In this document: positions 23,801 through 35,461 of the stretch, one piece after another
How the letters are laid out: each line of letters starts with the position of its first letter
Position numbering within the stretch: the first letter of the stretch is position 1
From: Gliomastix tumulicola
Taxonomy: Eukaryota > Ascomycota > Sordariomycetes > Hypocreales > Bionectriaceae
Assembly (NCBI GenBank): GCA_001599755.1
Contig: BCHX01000005.1
Span: 1,211,922 to 1,275,921, forward strand
Reading direction: 5' to 3'
DNA: 64,000 nucleotides
Position numbers and translations under genes: made by a program
The notes under the pieces: model-generated
The model's database searches: none
The model's input: the letters and a program-made list of their open reading frames with translations, nothing else
Told to the model about the DNA's origin: nothing

Positions 23801-26800
23801 GACAGAGTGTAGGAATAGAGGACTTTAGCAATTCCTCGGAGGACAGGGTCGTCGTCTCCAGGCATACATTCGGCTCGTTAAAATCGTGGCAAAGGGAGAA
23901 GCCTTCAATGACTCGCCTTCTGGAAGCCCTGGAGAACGTTCATGGAATCGCCGGTGGCGTGCAAGGGATCGATAGTGCGCTGAGTAAGTATCCTGAAATG
24001 GGAGTCATCTCGCCTTACTGCACCGTCCGCCACCCGAAAAATGCCAGGACTTGCCCAGGTTGCTCAGCCCATCATTGCGTCTGTTCCAACAAATTGCCAC
24101 CTTCCAGTGCCATCACTTCGGCCTATGGCCGGAGGGATGTCACCGCCACGGCTAGGGACAAAGATCCTTGGAGTGTTTGAATCGGGGGAGGGTGTGTTGC
24201 CGTTGTTCGGGCAAGAGACCAGGATCTCTCTGAACAAGGATGTTTCTCGACAGCGTAATCGTGGCAACGGGAGAAGCATTCGAGAATTTGGCGTCCAGTA
24301 GATCGATCATGCGTTGAGTCAGGCACAAGACCGGGAGACTGTCTTGCAGTTCCAGGGTCCGCCACTCGGCGAGGCAAATCCAGAGTTTGCCGTCTTGTTC
24401 GACCTGTGGTTGAGCTTCTTCCAAAGCACGACGACCTTCCAGTATTGTCGCTCTTCGGTCTCGGTCGTCATAGGGAAGGTCACCACCACAGGCGTGTGCG
24501 AGGTTCTGGGGCTGTTTGAATCGGGCAAGTGGCGGCGTTGTCCCCGGCTGAGAGCGTAATTCGTTTGCGTTATCGTGGCAAGAGGAGAGGTATTCGAAAA
24601 TCGATCTATCAGAAGCCCCGGGGAGCCGTCGCGTCGTCCTGGCATCGCCAATGCCCGTTGAGAAAATCGAGAGTGTGCTAAGTCAATTCCCTAGACGTGA
24701 GCAAAGCTCTGCAGGAGATGATTCAATATCGAGCCCTCTGCTTGACGTCACGCGGAGAGGCAAGCCCAGAGCTCAGCCCGCGTTATCAAGCTCGTCCTGC
24801 GTCTCTTCCCGACGCATTACCAACTTCCAGCGTCGCCCTCCACAGCCTCGAGTTGCGGTGATACCATCCACCCGCGAGGGCACCGGACCTCAGAGGTGTC
24901 TAGTCCGGGCGAAAAGGTCGCGATTGGCTCTGAACATGGGTATAATTCGTTCGCATCGTCGTGTCGGAAGCTCTGGGAAATCGTTCTTACGTCGTCGTGG
25001 CTGCGGCCGTGGCGTTGAGCAGATCGATAGTGCGTTGAGTAAGCAACCGTGACGGAAGGAGTTTATCGAGGAGGTGGTACAGCATCATGCCATCTCGCTT
25101 TTGAGAGTCGGAGGAGGCAAGCCCGGAACTTGCTCGGGATTCTGAACTCGTCCTTGCGTTTCTCCCGAGATCTTGCCTCCCTCAGCCTCGGGTTCGTGCT
25201 GTGGCCGATGCCACCGGAGCCAATCTTCCCCTTCCGCAGAGTGGTGTGATCGAGACCAGGTCTTCTCGATAGTGCGTGTCGTGATCGGTCTTGCCGAAGC
25301 GAGGGGAGACGCAGATGTCGGCCAATCGTGCGCTTATTGGCAGTTCGGCTTCGGCTCGATCCTCCCCCACCCTTGGCTTCAACACCGAGCATATGGCGTG
25401 AGCACACGCAGTTATCGGACCAGGTTGTTCGCTGTGGGAGTCTTCGGGGTTCGGTTCGGCTCGATTGCACGGGTGGCTGGAGTCTGATCCGGATCGTGAT
25501 CGGATAGGTCATAGCGAAGGGAGATGCAAAGGTCGGCAGAACGACTAATCATTGGCGGCTCGATTCTGCTCGGTCCTCTCTGCGTGTTCTCAGAAGCTCG
25601 TTGGTGGTGTGAATCGATGCCGTCTTCGGGCAGGATGTTCGCTTTGGCATGGTGCAGGTGGTCGGGGTTCGGCCGTGTGCTTGTCGTCAGGGTCAGACTC
25701 GTCTTCGGGGGTTCATGGCGAAGGGAGATGCAGAAGCCGGCGTTAGACAAGCAAGTACTGGTTTTTTCGGGTCGAGCTCGAGCCTCTTTGACTCATCCTT
25801 CTCGAAGGGCTGCTGCCTGTCGAGTAGATCCTGCAGCGAGGGTTGCCGCCAGCTGTTCTCGAATAATACCGCGAATCGGCGCTGACCGGGCAGCTGGGAA
25901 TGCCAACTCAGCGCCTCATGTGCGTCTCGGGAACGCGAGGGCCGTGTCGACTGCGAAGGCCTCCGAACGGGCCGCCAAGGAGGCCAGCTCTAGACCTTCG
26001 GGATGCGACATCGGGGGAGGATTCCAAGCGAGCTGATGCTGGTCTCGGGAGGCGTTTCGAGAAATGTCTCTGCAGCATCTCAGCCGCACGTGCCCAAGTT
26101 CCATCGAAGGCAAGCATAATCGCGATGTGGTGGCCCTGGGCCAGACTTTGGAGCTCGTGTCGTCACCGAATGTCGTGTTCTCGGGTCGGGGGAATCGGAG
26201 GAGACGGGATGGCGGGGAGTCGTTGGGTTGTTGTGTGGCGCCGAGAGCTGCAGGTCGGCGGCTACACGAGATGTGCGGCTGGGAGGTCTAACCGTCTGGT
26301 GTTCAACAAGCAGTGAACAAGACAGGAAACGTGGTGTGACAGTTGCTGAGAGAGGGAGCAGAGGGCCGAGAGACTTCGGGGAGAAAGATTGAGGCCATGT
26401 CCGACTGGGAATGGACGTGACGTGGGTCGCTACCCTATAGACCAGTCGTTCTCGGCAGAAATCGAGGACACAGTAGTTGATGAGCTGCGATGAATACAGG
26501 AAAGCGAAGGCAACAGTCTGCCCTGATTCCTAGAGCTTTTGGACTGGAACACAGGCGCAGTTACTATTTCTGGCCAACTCGGACCTGTAACACGATAGGG
26601 CAAATAAGGTTGGTTCTGGAAGAGCAGTTAAGGTTCAGCCTCTGTTGGACGACAACCAACAAAGAATGTACCACACAACACCAACAATCCAGATTTGGAT
26701 AGAAACCAGACTGGTGCACGGTGACATGCTACGGCAACATGTTCGGGGAAACAATGAGAAGCATACTACAAGGACTGTGCTGGTTTTGGGCAATTTCGAG

Positions 26801-29800
26801 CTCCGATGAGGGCACGAGATGGCTCAAGCCTTGGTGCTGGGATGGAGACAAATTAAACACCGCCTTCAGCGCAGTGATGCACAGACAGTCTTTTCGTCGC
26901 ATTTTGACACCCTAAATGCCTGACGCACTATTACCTTAGGTACCTTACCTGCCACAACACACTGGGTGCATAAGGAATGGTGCATATGAAATCAACGGAC
27001 GTAGTGCTCCCGCCCCCTGGACATGCCGGTGCCAGTCCCTACTCAACAATACCTACCACTCAATACCAAATTCAATAGCATTCGATAGTATGATTGCCTG
27101 CCCGCTTGGACAGCCTGGCCACTGTCGAAAATACTCCGTAGCAGTTCTTCAGGAGATTTGAGACCCGGAGTGGAGCCGCACTTGTCAAAGCCCATTCTTC
27201 AGGGGCGTCGCCTTGGCGGATACGCATCTACATCTCCCACAGACGTAATCACAGCCACTGCAAAGTACCCTCCTATCACGCCCGCCGAAACATTCTCCTT
27301 GTGGGGTGACGGGGGTTTCAACTTTCCATAAACCCATCACAAAGCCAAGGCATCAGGGGGCCAAGGGTCAAAGCCAAGTTCAAAGCAAGGGTTAAGGGTC
27401 ACAGGGGCAGGGGCTGCCGTCAATGCGATCCAGGTGCGCCAGGGCGCGCGCCACAGGCTCGCAGCTGGTCCCCAAACATCAGCTCAGCTTCGCGTATCCC
27501 GCCCCAAGCAAAACCTTTCCGGCCGGTCTGACAAAGCGAGGCTCTCCAGCCGCCAGAGACGCACCATTGCAGGAGCTAGCAGCGGGCCTGCCACAATGCA
27601 TGCACGCGAAATTGATCACGCTTCGTCACCCTTCTCCCTCCGGAGTCCCCAGCTCCATACCCACCTGCTAATTGGGTGCATCTGCGTGACATCTGCTCGT
27701 CTGCCCTTCGTAGCGCGGGCGGAAGACGCTGTGATTCGCCGACGCCGCAAGCGCTAAGCGCCACCGGGCCCTGCCCCCTCCCCCTTCTCACCCAGCCAAG
27801 CGGTTTGCTATTCTTGGATTGTTCGTGCTCGTGCGCTCCCACTGGCCAGGCCCGTGTTCACCGTCTGTTCGTCGCCCTTCGAATCGGAGGCCCGTAGACG
27901 CGGGGGCTGGTGACGAGTGGTCGTGGGTGCTGACAGCGCAGCGCCGGCGGTGAGATGGTAGTCGCTGCAGATTGGCCAATCATCGGCAGGGATCGAGTCG
28001 GCCGGCCGCGAGGCAAAGTGCACGAAAAAAACCGGGGGGACCAGCAAGCCATGGGAGAGGCTCTCGGGATCAGAGGAGGTTGGGTTGGGGAGGGGGGGAG
28101 GGACAAACGCACACCCACCCCTCCGGTTGGGCGCACAACAGCTTTCTTGTGTAAGGAACCGAAGCCAGGATTTCAGTAGAACTTTAGGAGCACGTACGCA
28201 CCACAAACTCGGGGCGGTTTGCCACAGTCGCCAGAGCCTGGCACAAACGGCACGGCGATGGCATCGGCGTCGATCAGAGGGAGGCGAATCTGGCCATGCA
28301 CTGCAACCCGACTCGCAGATGGAGGTGTCAATCCAATCCGATAACACCCCCAACGCTGAATCAAACTGACAAACGGATGGACAGCCACGGGCGCCCACAG
28401 GCAGTTCCGGGGAGCCCCTCCCCCCTGAATTTGGGTTCGTGGCCGTCCGTGGCCCACGGATCTCAAACCAACAGGCCCATGTGCGCTACAGTTACAGCCT
28501 TCTCAGGGGTGTGTGTCAGGGCCATTCGATCAGCCGAGGACAACGAGCGCAACACGGATCATCCATCCCACAACATCACGGACGACGCTGAAATGCTGCT
28601 ACATCTACTGACGCTGATGTCGCTGATCTTCGGGGACGGAAGATGGTCGCAGGATCGGATCATCGATAGTGGCACACACACACACACAACGCACGCACGC
28701 ACGCATGCACACCCAAAATTGAACATCTCCAGCCCGAGGCGATTGATGACTCTGATGACTCCCCCTCTTGGTGATGAATCTCCAGCACCCTCGTCCTATT
28801 TTACGAAGTACCTCACCCGGACGCTCGACCTGCAGCTGGCGGCCTTCTGTGATTGGCTCCCGGCGCAAGCCCCCTCAGGGATGGGTGACGGTCCGCGGCG
28901 TCTCATTGGCCGAGCGTCGCCGCTGAACAGGGTGCTTACCACTGGCACTGGCCGCTACGGAGGCAGGCAGGCAGGCTTTGCCTCCTCCTTCCTTCGAGCC
29001 GCCTCCACTGAAGGCCCAGCCCAGCCCAGCCCCAGCCAAAGCAGCAAGCGCAACACGTCGGGTACCTGCCCAACAACTGGTAGACAAGCGAATTTAATAA
29101 ATAGTTGAGCATCAGGTCATCCATTTTGCGTGCTTACGTGTCCTATCTTTTCCCTCACCTGTGCAGTAGGGAATCACCTGCAAGTACGGAGGATCTCACC
29201 TAGGCACTCCCCAGCAGCAAGCACAGGACAGGACAGCACAGCACACCGGACGGAGGTACCTACAGCAAGCAGCCAGCACTAAAAACAGCTGGAGGACCAC
29301 CAGACTGCACCTTCTGCACGGAGAGTCTGCAGCAAACTCCCCACTCTTCGCCGCTGTGGCTTCCCCATCCACATCTCTCTCTCATCACTGCTCATTCCCA
29401 GTCCAGCCCATTCCCACTTTATCCTCCCGCCAGCTCCTTCCTGCACGTCCAAAATTTCCCCTTCTCCTTCCTCGCCTTCTACTCCTTCTTTCCTTCTTTC
29501 CTCCTCCTCAACCAAACACCCTCCCGTTTCCTTCCCTTTCCTTCTTTCTCGCGTGTGCACTCGCACTTTCCCCCCCCTTCCGCCTGCCGCGTTCACTCAT
29601 ACATCGTTAACTTAATTTTCACACTGTATTACTTTTTACTTCTTGTTCACGGATTGTTCTTTCCCTGCTTCGATCAGCAGGCACGCCCGCCATTTACTAC
29701 GCCTAATATCTGCGTCTTCCCACCTTCGAACGTTTCCCACCCTCTTCTTCGACTTTTCAACCGCTCCAGCTCGCGTCTCCAGCGTTTCAATTTTACCACC

Positions 29801-29976
29801 GCTTCTTCAATCATCATCTGTCAAACCCGCGTCTCGATCAATCTTGACACGTTCATCGTCATCATCATCATCATCATACCCGTCTCTCTTTTCCCCACAC
29901 AGTCACAGTCAGAGTCACATTCACATTCACATTCACGGTCCCCTCGCAGGGCATCAGAGTTGAAGAACATCCAGCT
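20808..29976. other. 9-kb gene desert
   Basis: No gene is supported on either strand. It contains homopolymer and TATATATA runs near 21070-21360, a GAT run near 21770-21790, the diverged array at 23.5-25.8 kb, and a promoter-like pyrimidine-rich stretch from about 29300 to 29976 that probably forms the promoter and leader of the next gene. An open frame of 270 codons at 28296-29108 is rejected as low-complexity and without exon or domain evidence. Confidence 0.55.
23480..25760. repeat. Old, diverged tandem array, units of roughly 320-380 bp
   Basis: At least four and probably five related units start near 23.5, 23.9, 24.27, 24.58 and 24.96 kb. Shared landmarks in order are a GGGAGAAGCNTTCGA-like block, GATCGATAGTGCGTTGAGT (23950s, 24300s, 24670s, 25030s), GAGGCAAGCCCAGA, CTCGTCCTGCGTCTCTTCC, and GTTTGAATCGGG. 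Downstream, GAAGGGAGATGCAG-like blocks recur at about 25300, 25510 and 25715. Minus-strand translations of adjacent units resemble each other (for example FSNTSPLATIT and FSNASPVATIT), but frames are interrupted. This is either a decayed repetitive gene or a non-coding array. Confidence 0.6.
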
Positions 29977-32010
29977 ATGAACACCGGTGGTCTTGCTCAG
30001 ATGTCTTCCAACAACTTCACCTCGTCCCATGGCGGACGCGGCGGCAATCCTCTCGGAGGCCTTGCCTCCCGTCGTGGCGGCCAGAACCTGAAGCCGCTCT
30101 CGTTTGACGGCATCAACAACAATGACATCAACAAGGAGAATGCCGTCCCCACCCCTCGCACCAGCCGTGGCCATCTTCTCGCCGGCCTTAGAACTGCCCC
30201 CAAGACCTCCACGGCTACCTCGTTCGGCTCTGGTCCTCTGTCTCCCCTGACCACCCAGCCTGCGCACCACCGTTCCATGCAGAACACTGCCTCTCCCCAT
30301 GTTGGTGACCCTCCCCCGGGCCTCTTCGGCAACTATCCCCAGCCTCCTCAGACGGCCTTGCCCCAGCTCGGCGGCAGCTCCATGCGTAACCGTGGCTTCC
30401 GAGAGCAACAGCAGTCTCAGCAGCAGCCCGCCACGTACAAGGAGCTGCACAACAAGATGGTTCAGGATTTGCAGAACGTGGCGCTGCAGACCAAAGCGTT
30501 CTACACCAACCAGGTCAACCAGGCCAACCAGGCCTACATGCAGAACAACAACATGCAGAACAGCTCGTTCAGCAGCAACCAGGGCAACGCCTACCAGGCC
30601 ACCCAGCCCATCTCGTACCACCCGGCCGACACCTACCAGCAAAACATGACCGACTCGTCCTTCGACATCAACCAGATCCTTGGCCCCCCCGAGCTAATCG
30701 CCCGAGAGCAGCTCCTACATGAGCAGGGCCTGGGCGTGGATCCCCGCCAGTACGAACAGCTGGTCGCTACTAACTTGTTCCTGGCAGAGCAGCAGCAACG
30801 CCTGCAGGCACAGCTCCGTAGCGTCCAGGCTGTTGCGCAGAAGCATCACGAGAACGGCACCGGCCACCTCTACCCCGCGGTCGGCAACGCGCAGGTGCTC
30901 TACTGGCAGCATGGCCAGGACGTGGTTAATAGTGTCCACGACCTCGACGCCCAGTCTTTCCATGACAACATGCGGGCCTTCCAGCAGCTGAAGACTGACA
31001 CTCAGCCTGCTATCATGCAGGCCTCTATGGGATGGTACACTGCTCCTGACGGACGCCGGTACATCGACACCGTCCCTCCCATGTACGAGCAGATCAAGGT
31101 CCGTGACGAGGGTATCAACGCCTTGAAGCAGCAAGAGAAGCGGGAGCCGGGCTCCTCTTCGTTTTCTGTGTGGTCGGCCGGCCCTCGGGTCCAGGTTTCA
31201 CCTCCCAACGACTCTTACCAGCCCGGTGGTCGTCGATCCCCTCCCAAGCAGCGTGATCCTCTCCCCGAGGTCACCCCTCTGCCCCCTCCCTCGGCCAACG
31301 CCTTCCGCCGTGGCCACAAGAAGGCCTCTTCCATTGCACCTGTCACCAATGCCCTGTCCCACCTCAGCATCGGCGACTCTGGCCCCAACTCGGCCGGTCT
31401 CCGCTACCCCCAGACTCCTGGCGGCTATGGCCCTGGTCAGGCTCGTGCTGGTGAGCACCCCGTCCGCCAGCCCAAGGGTCCTCCTTCCATGGACGAGCTC
31501 AAGGCCACCCCCACCTCCAAGCACGAGGGCAGCAAGAACTTTGCCACCCGCACCCGCCGCTCCGTGGTGACCAACCTCCGTGCTGGCATGGTTCGACGCA
31601 AGGAAACGGGCAGCTCGGCTGGTAGCATAAGCCCTGTGTCCGAGACCCAGGAGGAGTCGACCACTCCCATCACTGACAACGAGTCTGACTCGGGCCACAG
31701 CGGCTCCTGCACTCTCGCTGGCGACGAAGAATGCCCTACTGGCACCACGCCCAGCTCGGCCTACGGCGTTATTGGCGCTGAGCGTAAGAACTCGGGTAGC
31801 GAGTCCTCGGTCGCCGACGGCGAGAACCCGTCCTCTTTCGCTTTTGTCTTCAAGCACGGCGGCCGTCCCGCGCCTACCAAGACCGAGCATGTCTCTGGTG
31901 GCCGGGTTGGACTCAAGGAGGCCGACCTGGCCCGCCACAACCGCCTTGTCCTGACCAGCGGCACCGCTGAGAAGCGGCGCAAGCTGTCCCTGTCCAGCGA
32001 GGAGTCTTAA
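29977..32010 (+). CDS. Q/N-rich low-complexity conserved-type protein, function unknown
   Basis: Single exon of 677 residues, starting at an ATG that follows a long pyrimidine-rich leader. The N-terminal half is Gly/Asn/Gln-rich: GGRGGNPLGG near residue 20, QQQSQQQ near 145, and an NNNMQNSS stretch near 190. The middle (about residues 235-385) is less biased and likely folded, with ELIAREQLLHEQG, a predicted helix rich in Gln and Leu, and MGWYTAPDGRRYIDTVPPMYEQIK. The C-terminal part is basic and Ser-rich, including NFATRTRRSVVTNLRAGMV and LTSGTAEKRRKLSLS, a possible nuclear localisation segment. I do not recognise the family. A nuclear or RNA-related role would be a guess from composition. 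The TAA stop lies at the first, diverged unit of a 181-bp tandem array. Confidence 0.8.
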   Translation: MNTGGLAQMSSNNFTSSHGGRGGNPLGGLASRRGGQNLKPLSFDGINNNDINKENAVPTPRTSRGHLLAGLRTAPKTSTATSFGSGPLSPLTTQPAHHRSMQNTASPHVGDPPPGLFGNYPQPPQTALPQLGGSSMRNRGFREQQQSQQQPATYKELHNKMVQDLQNVALQTKAFYTNQVNQANQAYMQNNNMQNSSFSSNQGNAYQATQPISYHPADTYQQNMTDSSFDINQILGPPELIAREQLLHEQGLGVDPRQYEQLVATNLFLAEQQQRLQAQLRSVQAVAQKHHENGTGHLYPAVGNAQVLYWQHGQDVVNSVHDLDAQSFHDNMRAFQQLKTDTQPAIMQASMGWYTAPDGRRYIDTVPPMYEQIKVRDEGINALKQQEKREPGSSSFSVWSAGPRVQVSPPNDSYQPGGRRSPPKQRDPLPEVTPLPPPSANAFRRGHKKASSIAPVTNALSHLSIGDSGPNSAGLRYPQTPGGYGPGQARAGEHPVRQPKGPPSMDELKATPTSKHEGSKNFATRTRRSVVTNLRAGMVRRKETGSSAGSISPVSETQEESTTPITDNESDSGHSGSCTLAGDEECPTGTTPSSAYGVIGAERKNSGSESSVADGENPSSFAFVFKHGGRPAPTKTEHVSGGRVGLKEADLARHNRLVLTSGTAEKRRKLSLSSEES

Positions 32011-32660
32011 GCATGTCGCTTAAGCACACATCTCATGGACAAGCGAAGTGGACGACAAAGGGGCAGTACTATTCTTTTCAAACAGCATTACGTTTCATGT
32101 CGACGAGTCTTGGGCATGTCGCTCAAGCACATCTCAAGGACAAGCGAAGAGGACAAGGACAGTCTTCTTTTTTCTTTTTCTTTTTCAAAACACCATTATG
32201 TTTCACGTCGACATCACAAGGACAAGCAGCAGAGAGGACAAGGACAGTATTATTCTTTTCAAACAGCATTACGTTTCATGTCGACGAGTCTTGGGCATGT
32301 CGCTCAAGCACATCTCAAGGACAAGCGAAGAGGACAAGGACAGTCTTCTTTTTTCTTTTTCTTTTTCAAAACACCATTATGTTTCACGTCGACATCACAA
32401 GGACAAGCAGCAGAGAGGACAAGGACAGTATTATTCTTTTCAAACAGCATTACGTTTCATGTCGACGAGTCTTGGGCATGTCGCTCAAGCACATCTCAAG
32501 GACAAGCGAAGAGGACAAGGACAGTCTTCTTTTTTCTTTTTCTTTTTCAAAACACCATTATGTTTCACGTCGACATCACAAGGACAAGCAGCAGAGAGGA
32601 CAAGGACAGTATTATTCTTTTCAAACAGCATTACGTTTCATGTCGACGATTCCAACATTT
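32001..32660. repeat. 181-bp tandem array that begins at the stop codon of the preceding gene
   Basis: CGACGAGTCTTGGGCATG begins at 32101, 32282 and 32463, and the next copy breaks at 32644, so the period is 181 bp. The three full copies look identical by eye. Each unit is itself a dimer of two diverged half-units sharing GGACAAGGACAGT and GTTTCANGTCGAC. A diverged partial half-unit runs from 32001 to 32100 and contains the TAA stop of the upstream gene where full units read TGG. No stop occurs in any plus-strand frame of the unit, and because 181 is not a multiple of three, all three frames stay open across the array. Confidence 0.97.
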
Positions 32661-32838
32661 CAATGTCCTGTTTTCATCTCTCCTTCTTGTTTCCTATATT
32701 CTTAACTTAACAATAACGACTTATGTGCTGGGACATGTTGCTAGAAAAATAACAGAGTGAGAACACTCATCAAATTGACAACCGAATTCATCTATCCGCA
32801 CTGCACTGGTGAACCTGCTGTAGAAGAACATGTAAGTA

Positions 32839-34122
32839 CTAAGGCTCGGCCTCGTAAATGTACAGTGTGCTGTTGTGCTGGTCAGGCACCCAGTAGAAGC
32901 GCAGCCGGCCGTCGTGCACGCTGACGTCGACTGGATTCTGCGTCATGCGCACGCCGGCCTCGCTGCGGAGGGGGACGGGCACCTCGGCGACGGGCTGCAT
33001 CGTGTCCACGTCCACGAGCGCCACGCCACCCAGGCTGTACTTGTCGTCCAGCGACGCGACGCCGGAGCAGAGCATCAGGGTCTGCTCGGACCAGGGGCCG
33101 AGGTATTTGCAGTCCTGGTAGTCTACGAAGTGGCTCGGGTTCGTCACCTCCCGCGGCCTGCGTGTGACGACGACGCCGCACGTGTCTGACGACTCTGCTG
33201 GGACCTGGAAGATGGACGCCGTCCGCCCTCCCCAGTTCAGGCTCGTTATCGTCCTGCGTCCGCCGTGTTGTCTCTTGTGGCCCGTCACAGGCTCGACGGC
33301 CACAGCCCCGAGATGATCTCCGCCATGCCAGACCACACTCCTGGCCTCCAGCGTGCCCGCATCGGCAGTGTACACCGTCGCAGACGTGTTCGGTCTGTAC
33401 TGGCCCAGCACCCCCCACACCTTCTCCCCGTCCCAGTCTATACCCCCGTTGTGGTATTCGAGCGCGTCTCTCCTCGAGATGGACGCGTCGGCGACGAGGC
33501 TTCCCCCGGAGTCGAACATCATGAGATGAGCGAACCCTGCACCGGGTGTCCTATCCGTGCCGTTCTGGATCGGGTCCGAGGGCGGGTATTTCTGCGTCGG
33601 GAGCGTGTATTCCCCGCAGGAGAGGAGGTAGCGGTCGGGGCCGAGGCGGAGGAGGCCTTCCGGCTCGAAGGTGTCTGCCTCGAGGGTGACGTTTGCCACG
33701 GAGGTCCAGGTTGTGGTGCGGGAGAGGCCGAGGAACAGCGGGATGATCTGCTGCGCGTCGGAGAGGGCGTGTGGCAAGGGGAGAGACGGAGACGGGGGCA
33801 GGATGGGGATGGACGGGTCTGGGATCGTTATGTTTGGGGGTGTTGCAGCATCTGGGGGGGAGATCGGGAGGAGGGAGGGATCGCAGGGTGTATCGCTGTG
33901 GTCTTCGTCGTCGTCGTCATGGTTCCCTTCGAAGTGATCGTCGTCGTCGTCGTCGTCGTCGTCCTCGTGTGCTGGTGCTGGCTCGGGCTCTTCGGATACG
34001 GGGCGGCTCTTAGAGAGGGATGAGAGGGCTGCGTAGTGCGGCGCGAGGACGACGTAGGCCAGCACGAACGTGAGGAGGAACACGAACACGGCAGACAGGC
34101 TGACTCTGGCAAGCAGCACCAT
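32839..34122 (-). CDS. Single-pass membrane protein with DUF6454-like beta-propeller-type domain
   Basis: Single exon of 427 residues. Residues 6-32 are a hydrophobic signal anchor (SLSAVFVFLLTFVLAYVVLA). An acidic spacer of Asp runs at about 52-77 follows, encoded by a GTC trinucleotide repeat on the plus strand, then a Pro-rich linker. The remaining 280 residues contain FEPEGLLRLGPDRYLLSCGEY, GAGFAHLMMFDSGGSLV, EYHNGGIDWDGEKVWGVLGQY, RTITSLNWGGR and a final WVPDQHNSTLYIYEA. This order matches my recollection of the DUF6454 family, found in bacteria and fungi and of unknown activity. N-glycosylation sequons (NGT, NTS, NST) agree with a lumenal or extracellular domain. The Asp length is probably variable between strains. 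Confidence 0.8.
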   Translation of the reverse strand: MVLLARVSLSAVFVFLLTFVLAYVVLAPHYAALSSLSKSRPVSEEPEPAPAHEDDDDDDDDDHFEGNHDDDDEDHSDTPCDPSLLPISPPDAATPPNITIPDPSIPILPPSPSLPLPHALSDAQQIIPLFLGLSRTTTWTSVANVTLEADTFEPEGLLRLGPDRYLLSCGEYTLPTQKYPPSDPIQNGTDRTPGAGFAHLMMFDSGGSLVADASISRRDALEYHNGGIDWDGEKVWGVLGQYRPNTSATVYTADAGTLEARSVVWHGGDHLGAVAVEPVTGHKRQHGGRRTITSLNWGGRTASIFQVPAESSDTCGVVVTRRPREVTNPSHFVDYQDCKYLGPWSEQTLMLCSGVASLDDKYSLGGVALVDVDTMQPVAEVPVPLRSEAGVRMTQNPVDVSVHDGRLRFYWVPDQHNSTLYIYEAEP

Positions 34123-35461
34123 GATATATTATGATGGCATCTTGGACCGGACGTTTGTCGTGGAGGAGGATGCCCGGGGGGGCTTGGCAGGGCTCGGGGG
34201 GATTCACTTTTAGTGGAGGATGGGGCTGACGTTGCCGGTGGCCGAGCGCTAAGGGCGCTATAACGTTACGCTGGGGAAGTTGCCCACTCGCTGGAAATAG
34301 GCGAACCCGGGACCAGTGCTCAAGGGAACTGAGTGGCCTCCGAGAAGAGTACCCTGGAGCATCGACTCAATCAATGGCCGCCGTCGACTGGCGTTGTAAA
34401 TCTTGGCTCCCACCACTTGCGCCGGTAATTCGAAGGCGCCGACAAGGGAAAATGGGGTCATAGATGAATATTGATCCCAAAACCTCGGAGAAGAGCTTGG
34501 AAATATTCCCACGTTTTGATGGCCATGTCACCAATTGACGAGCAACCGTCGCCGAGGTGCAGGGTAAGTTGAGCAGCCAGGCATCTCAGTATCCCGTCCC
34601 GACGCAGCATCAGTGAGTGCGTTGTAGGGCCTCGGCGATAAGGGAAGCCCTGTATATCAGTCGTGCCATCGATTCATGATCTTGGACATCATCGTTGGTC
34701 AATCTCGCGATAGTTGCGAAGACTGTGAATCCCGCTCTGACAGACCTCTGGCGTTGCCGACTACGCTCCCGGGTAGCCAAAAGCAGCTGCGTTCTACCTT
34801 AGTACCCTGGCAAGTGGGGGAAGAATTATTTGAGACGTCTGCACACTAAATTGAGCGGTCGTACGTCTTAAGAATTTCTTCCCCCGCATGCTAGGTACCC
34901 GTGGAGCCTGAACTCCAGTGGTCACCACAGAGCAGATTCTCGGCTGCCGGTTCCTAAGTACCCTAGACCTTGGCCACTGGTTTTATCATGCGCGCTGGGA
35001 GGTGTCGGACTCGAGGCAGCAACCACGCATATCATTGATGGGCTCAAGCTTGATTATCTCCCTTGCGGCTATTTGAGACATCTTGGATCCTCCAGAGAGT
35101 GAGTGGGCTAGACAAAATGGTCTGTTGGGCGATCTGATTCAACCCCTTGAGGCGGCGTAATAGAACCGTTCTGGTGCTTGTCTTGTTCTGCAGTAGACCT
35201 TCTGAGAGCTGTTGAGACCCAAGCTTACAATGATTATATTATTGAAACTAACTGGAAAGATAGCGACCGGATGAATGATCGAGAAAGAACCCCTGACCGT
35301 CCTCTGCCATTAATCGCAGAGTCATCAGCCATCTTCCGTTATCAAAGGCGTGTCCCAGCCCGTTGTATCTCGTAGAACCTCATAAAAGAAAAGAATGTTG
35401 ACCCCAACTCCATCCCTTGGCCCATTGCACTGACACCAAAAAAAGAAAAAAAGCGAACCCC
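34123..35461. other. Intergenic region, nothing recognised
   Basis: 1.3 kb between the start of the DUF6454-like gene and the stop of the Cys-rich membrane protein gene. It contains scattered TAGTACCCTNG motifs but no supported gene. Confidence 0.55.

Noticed and set aside
28296..29108. 270-codon plus-strand open frame
   Set aside because: Low complexity with a CA-repeat inside, no domain, not supported by codon bias or splice structure.
29960..30649. Antisense and alternate-frame open frames over the Q/N-rich gene
   Set aside because: Shadows of a 677-codon sense frame with consistent codon use.
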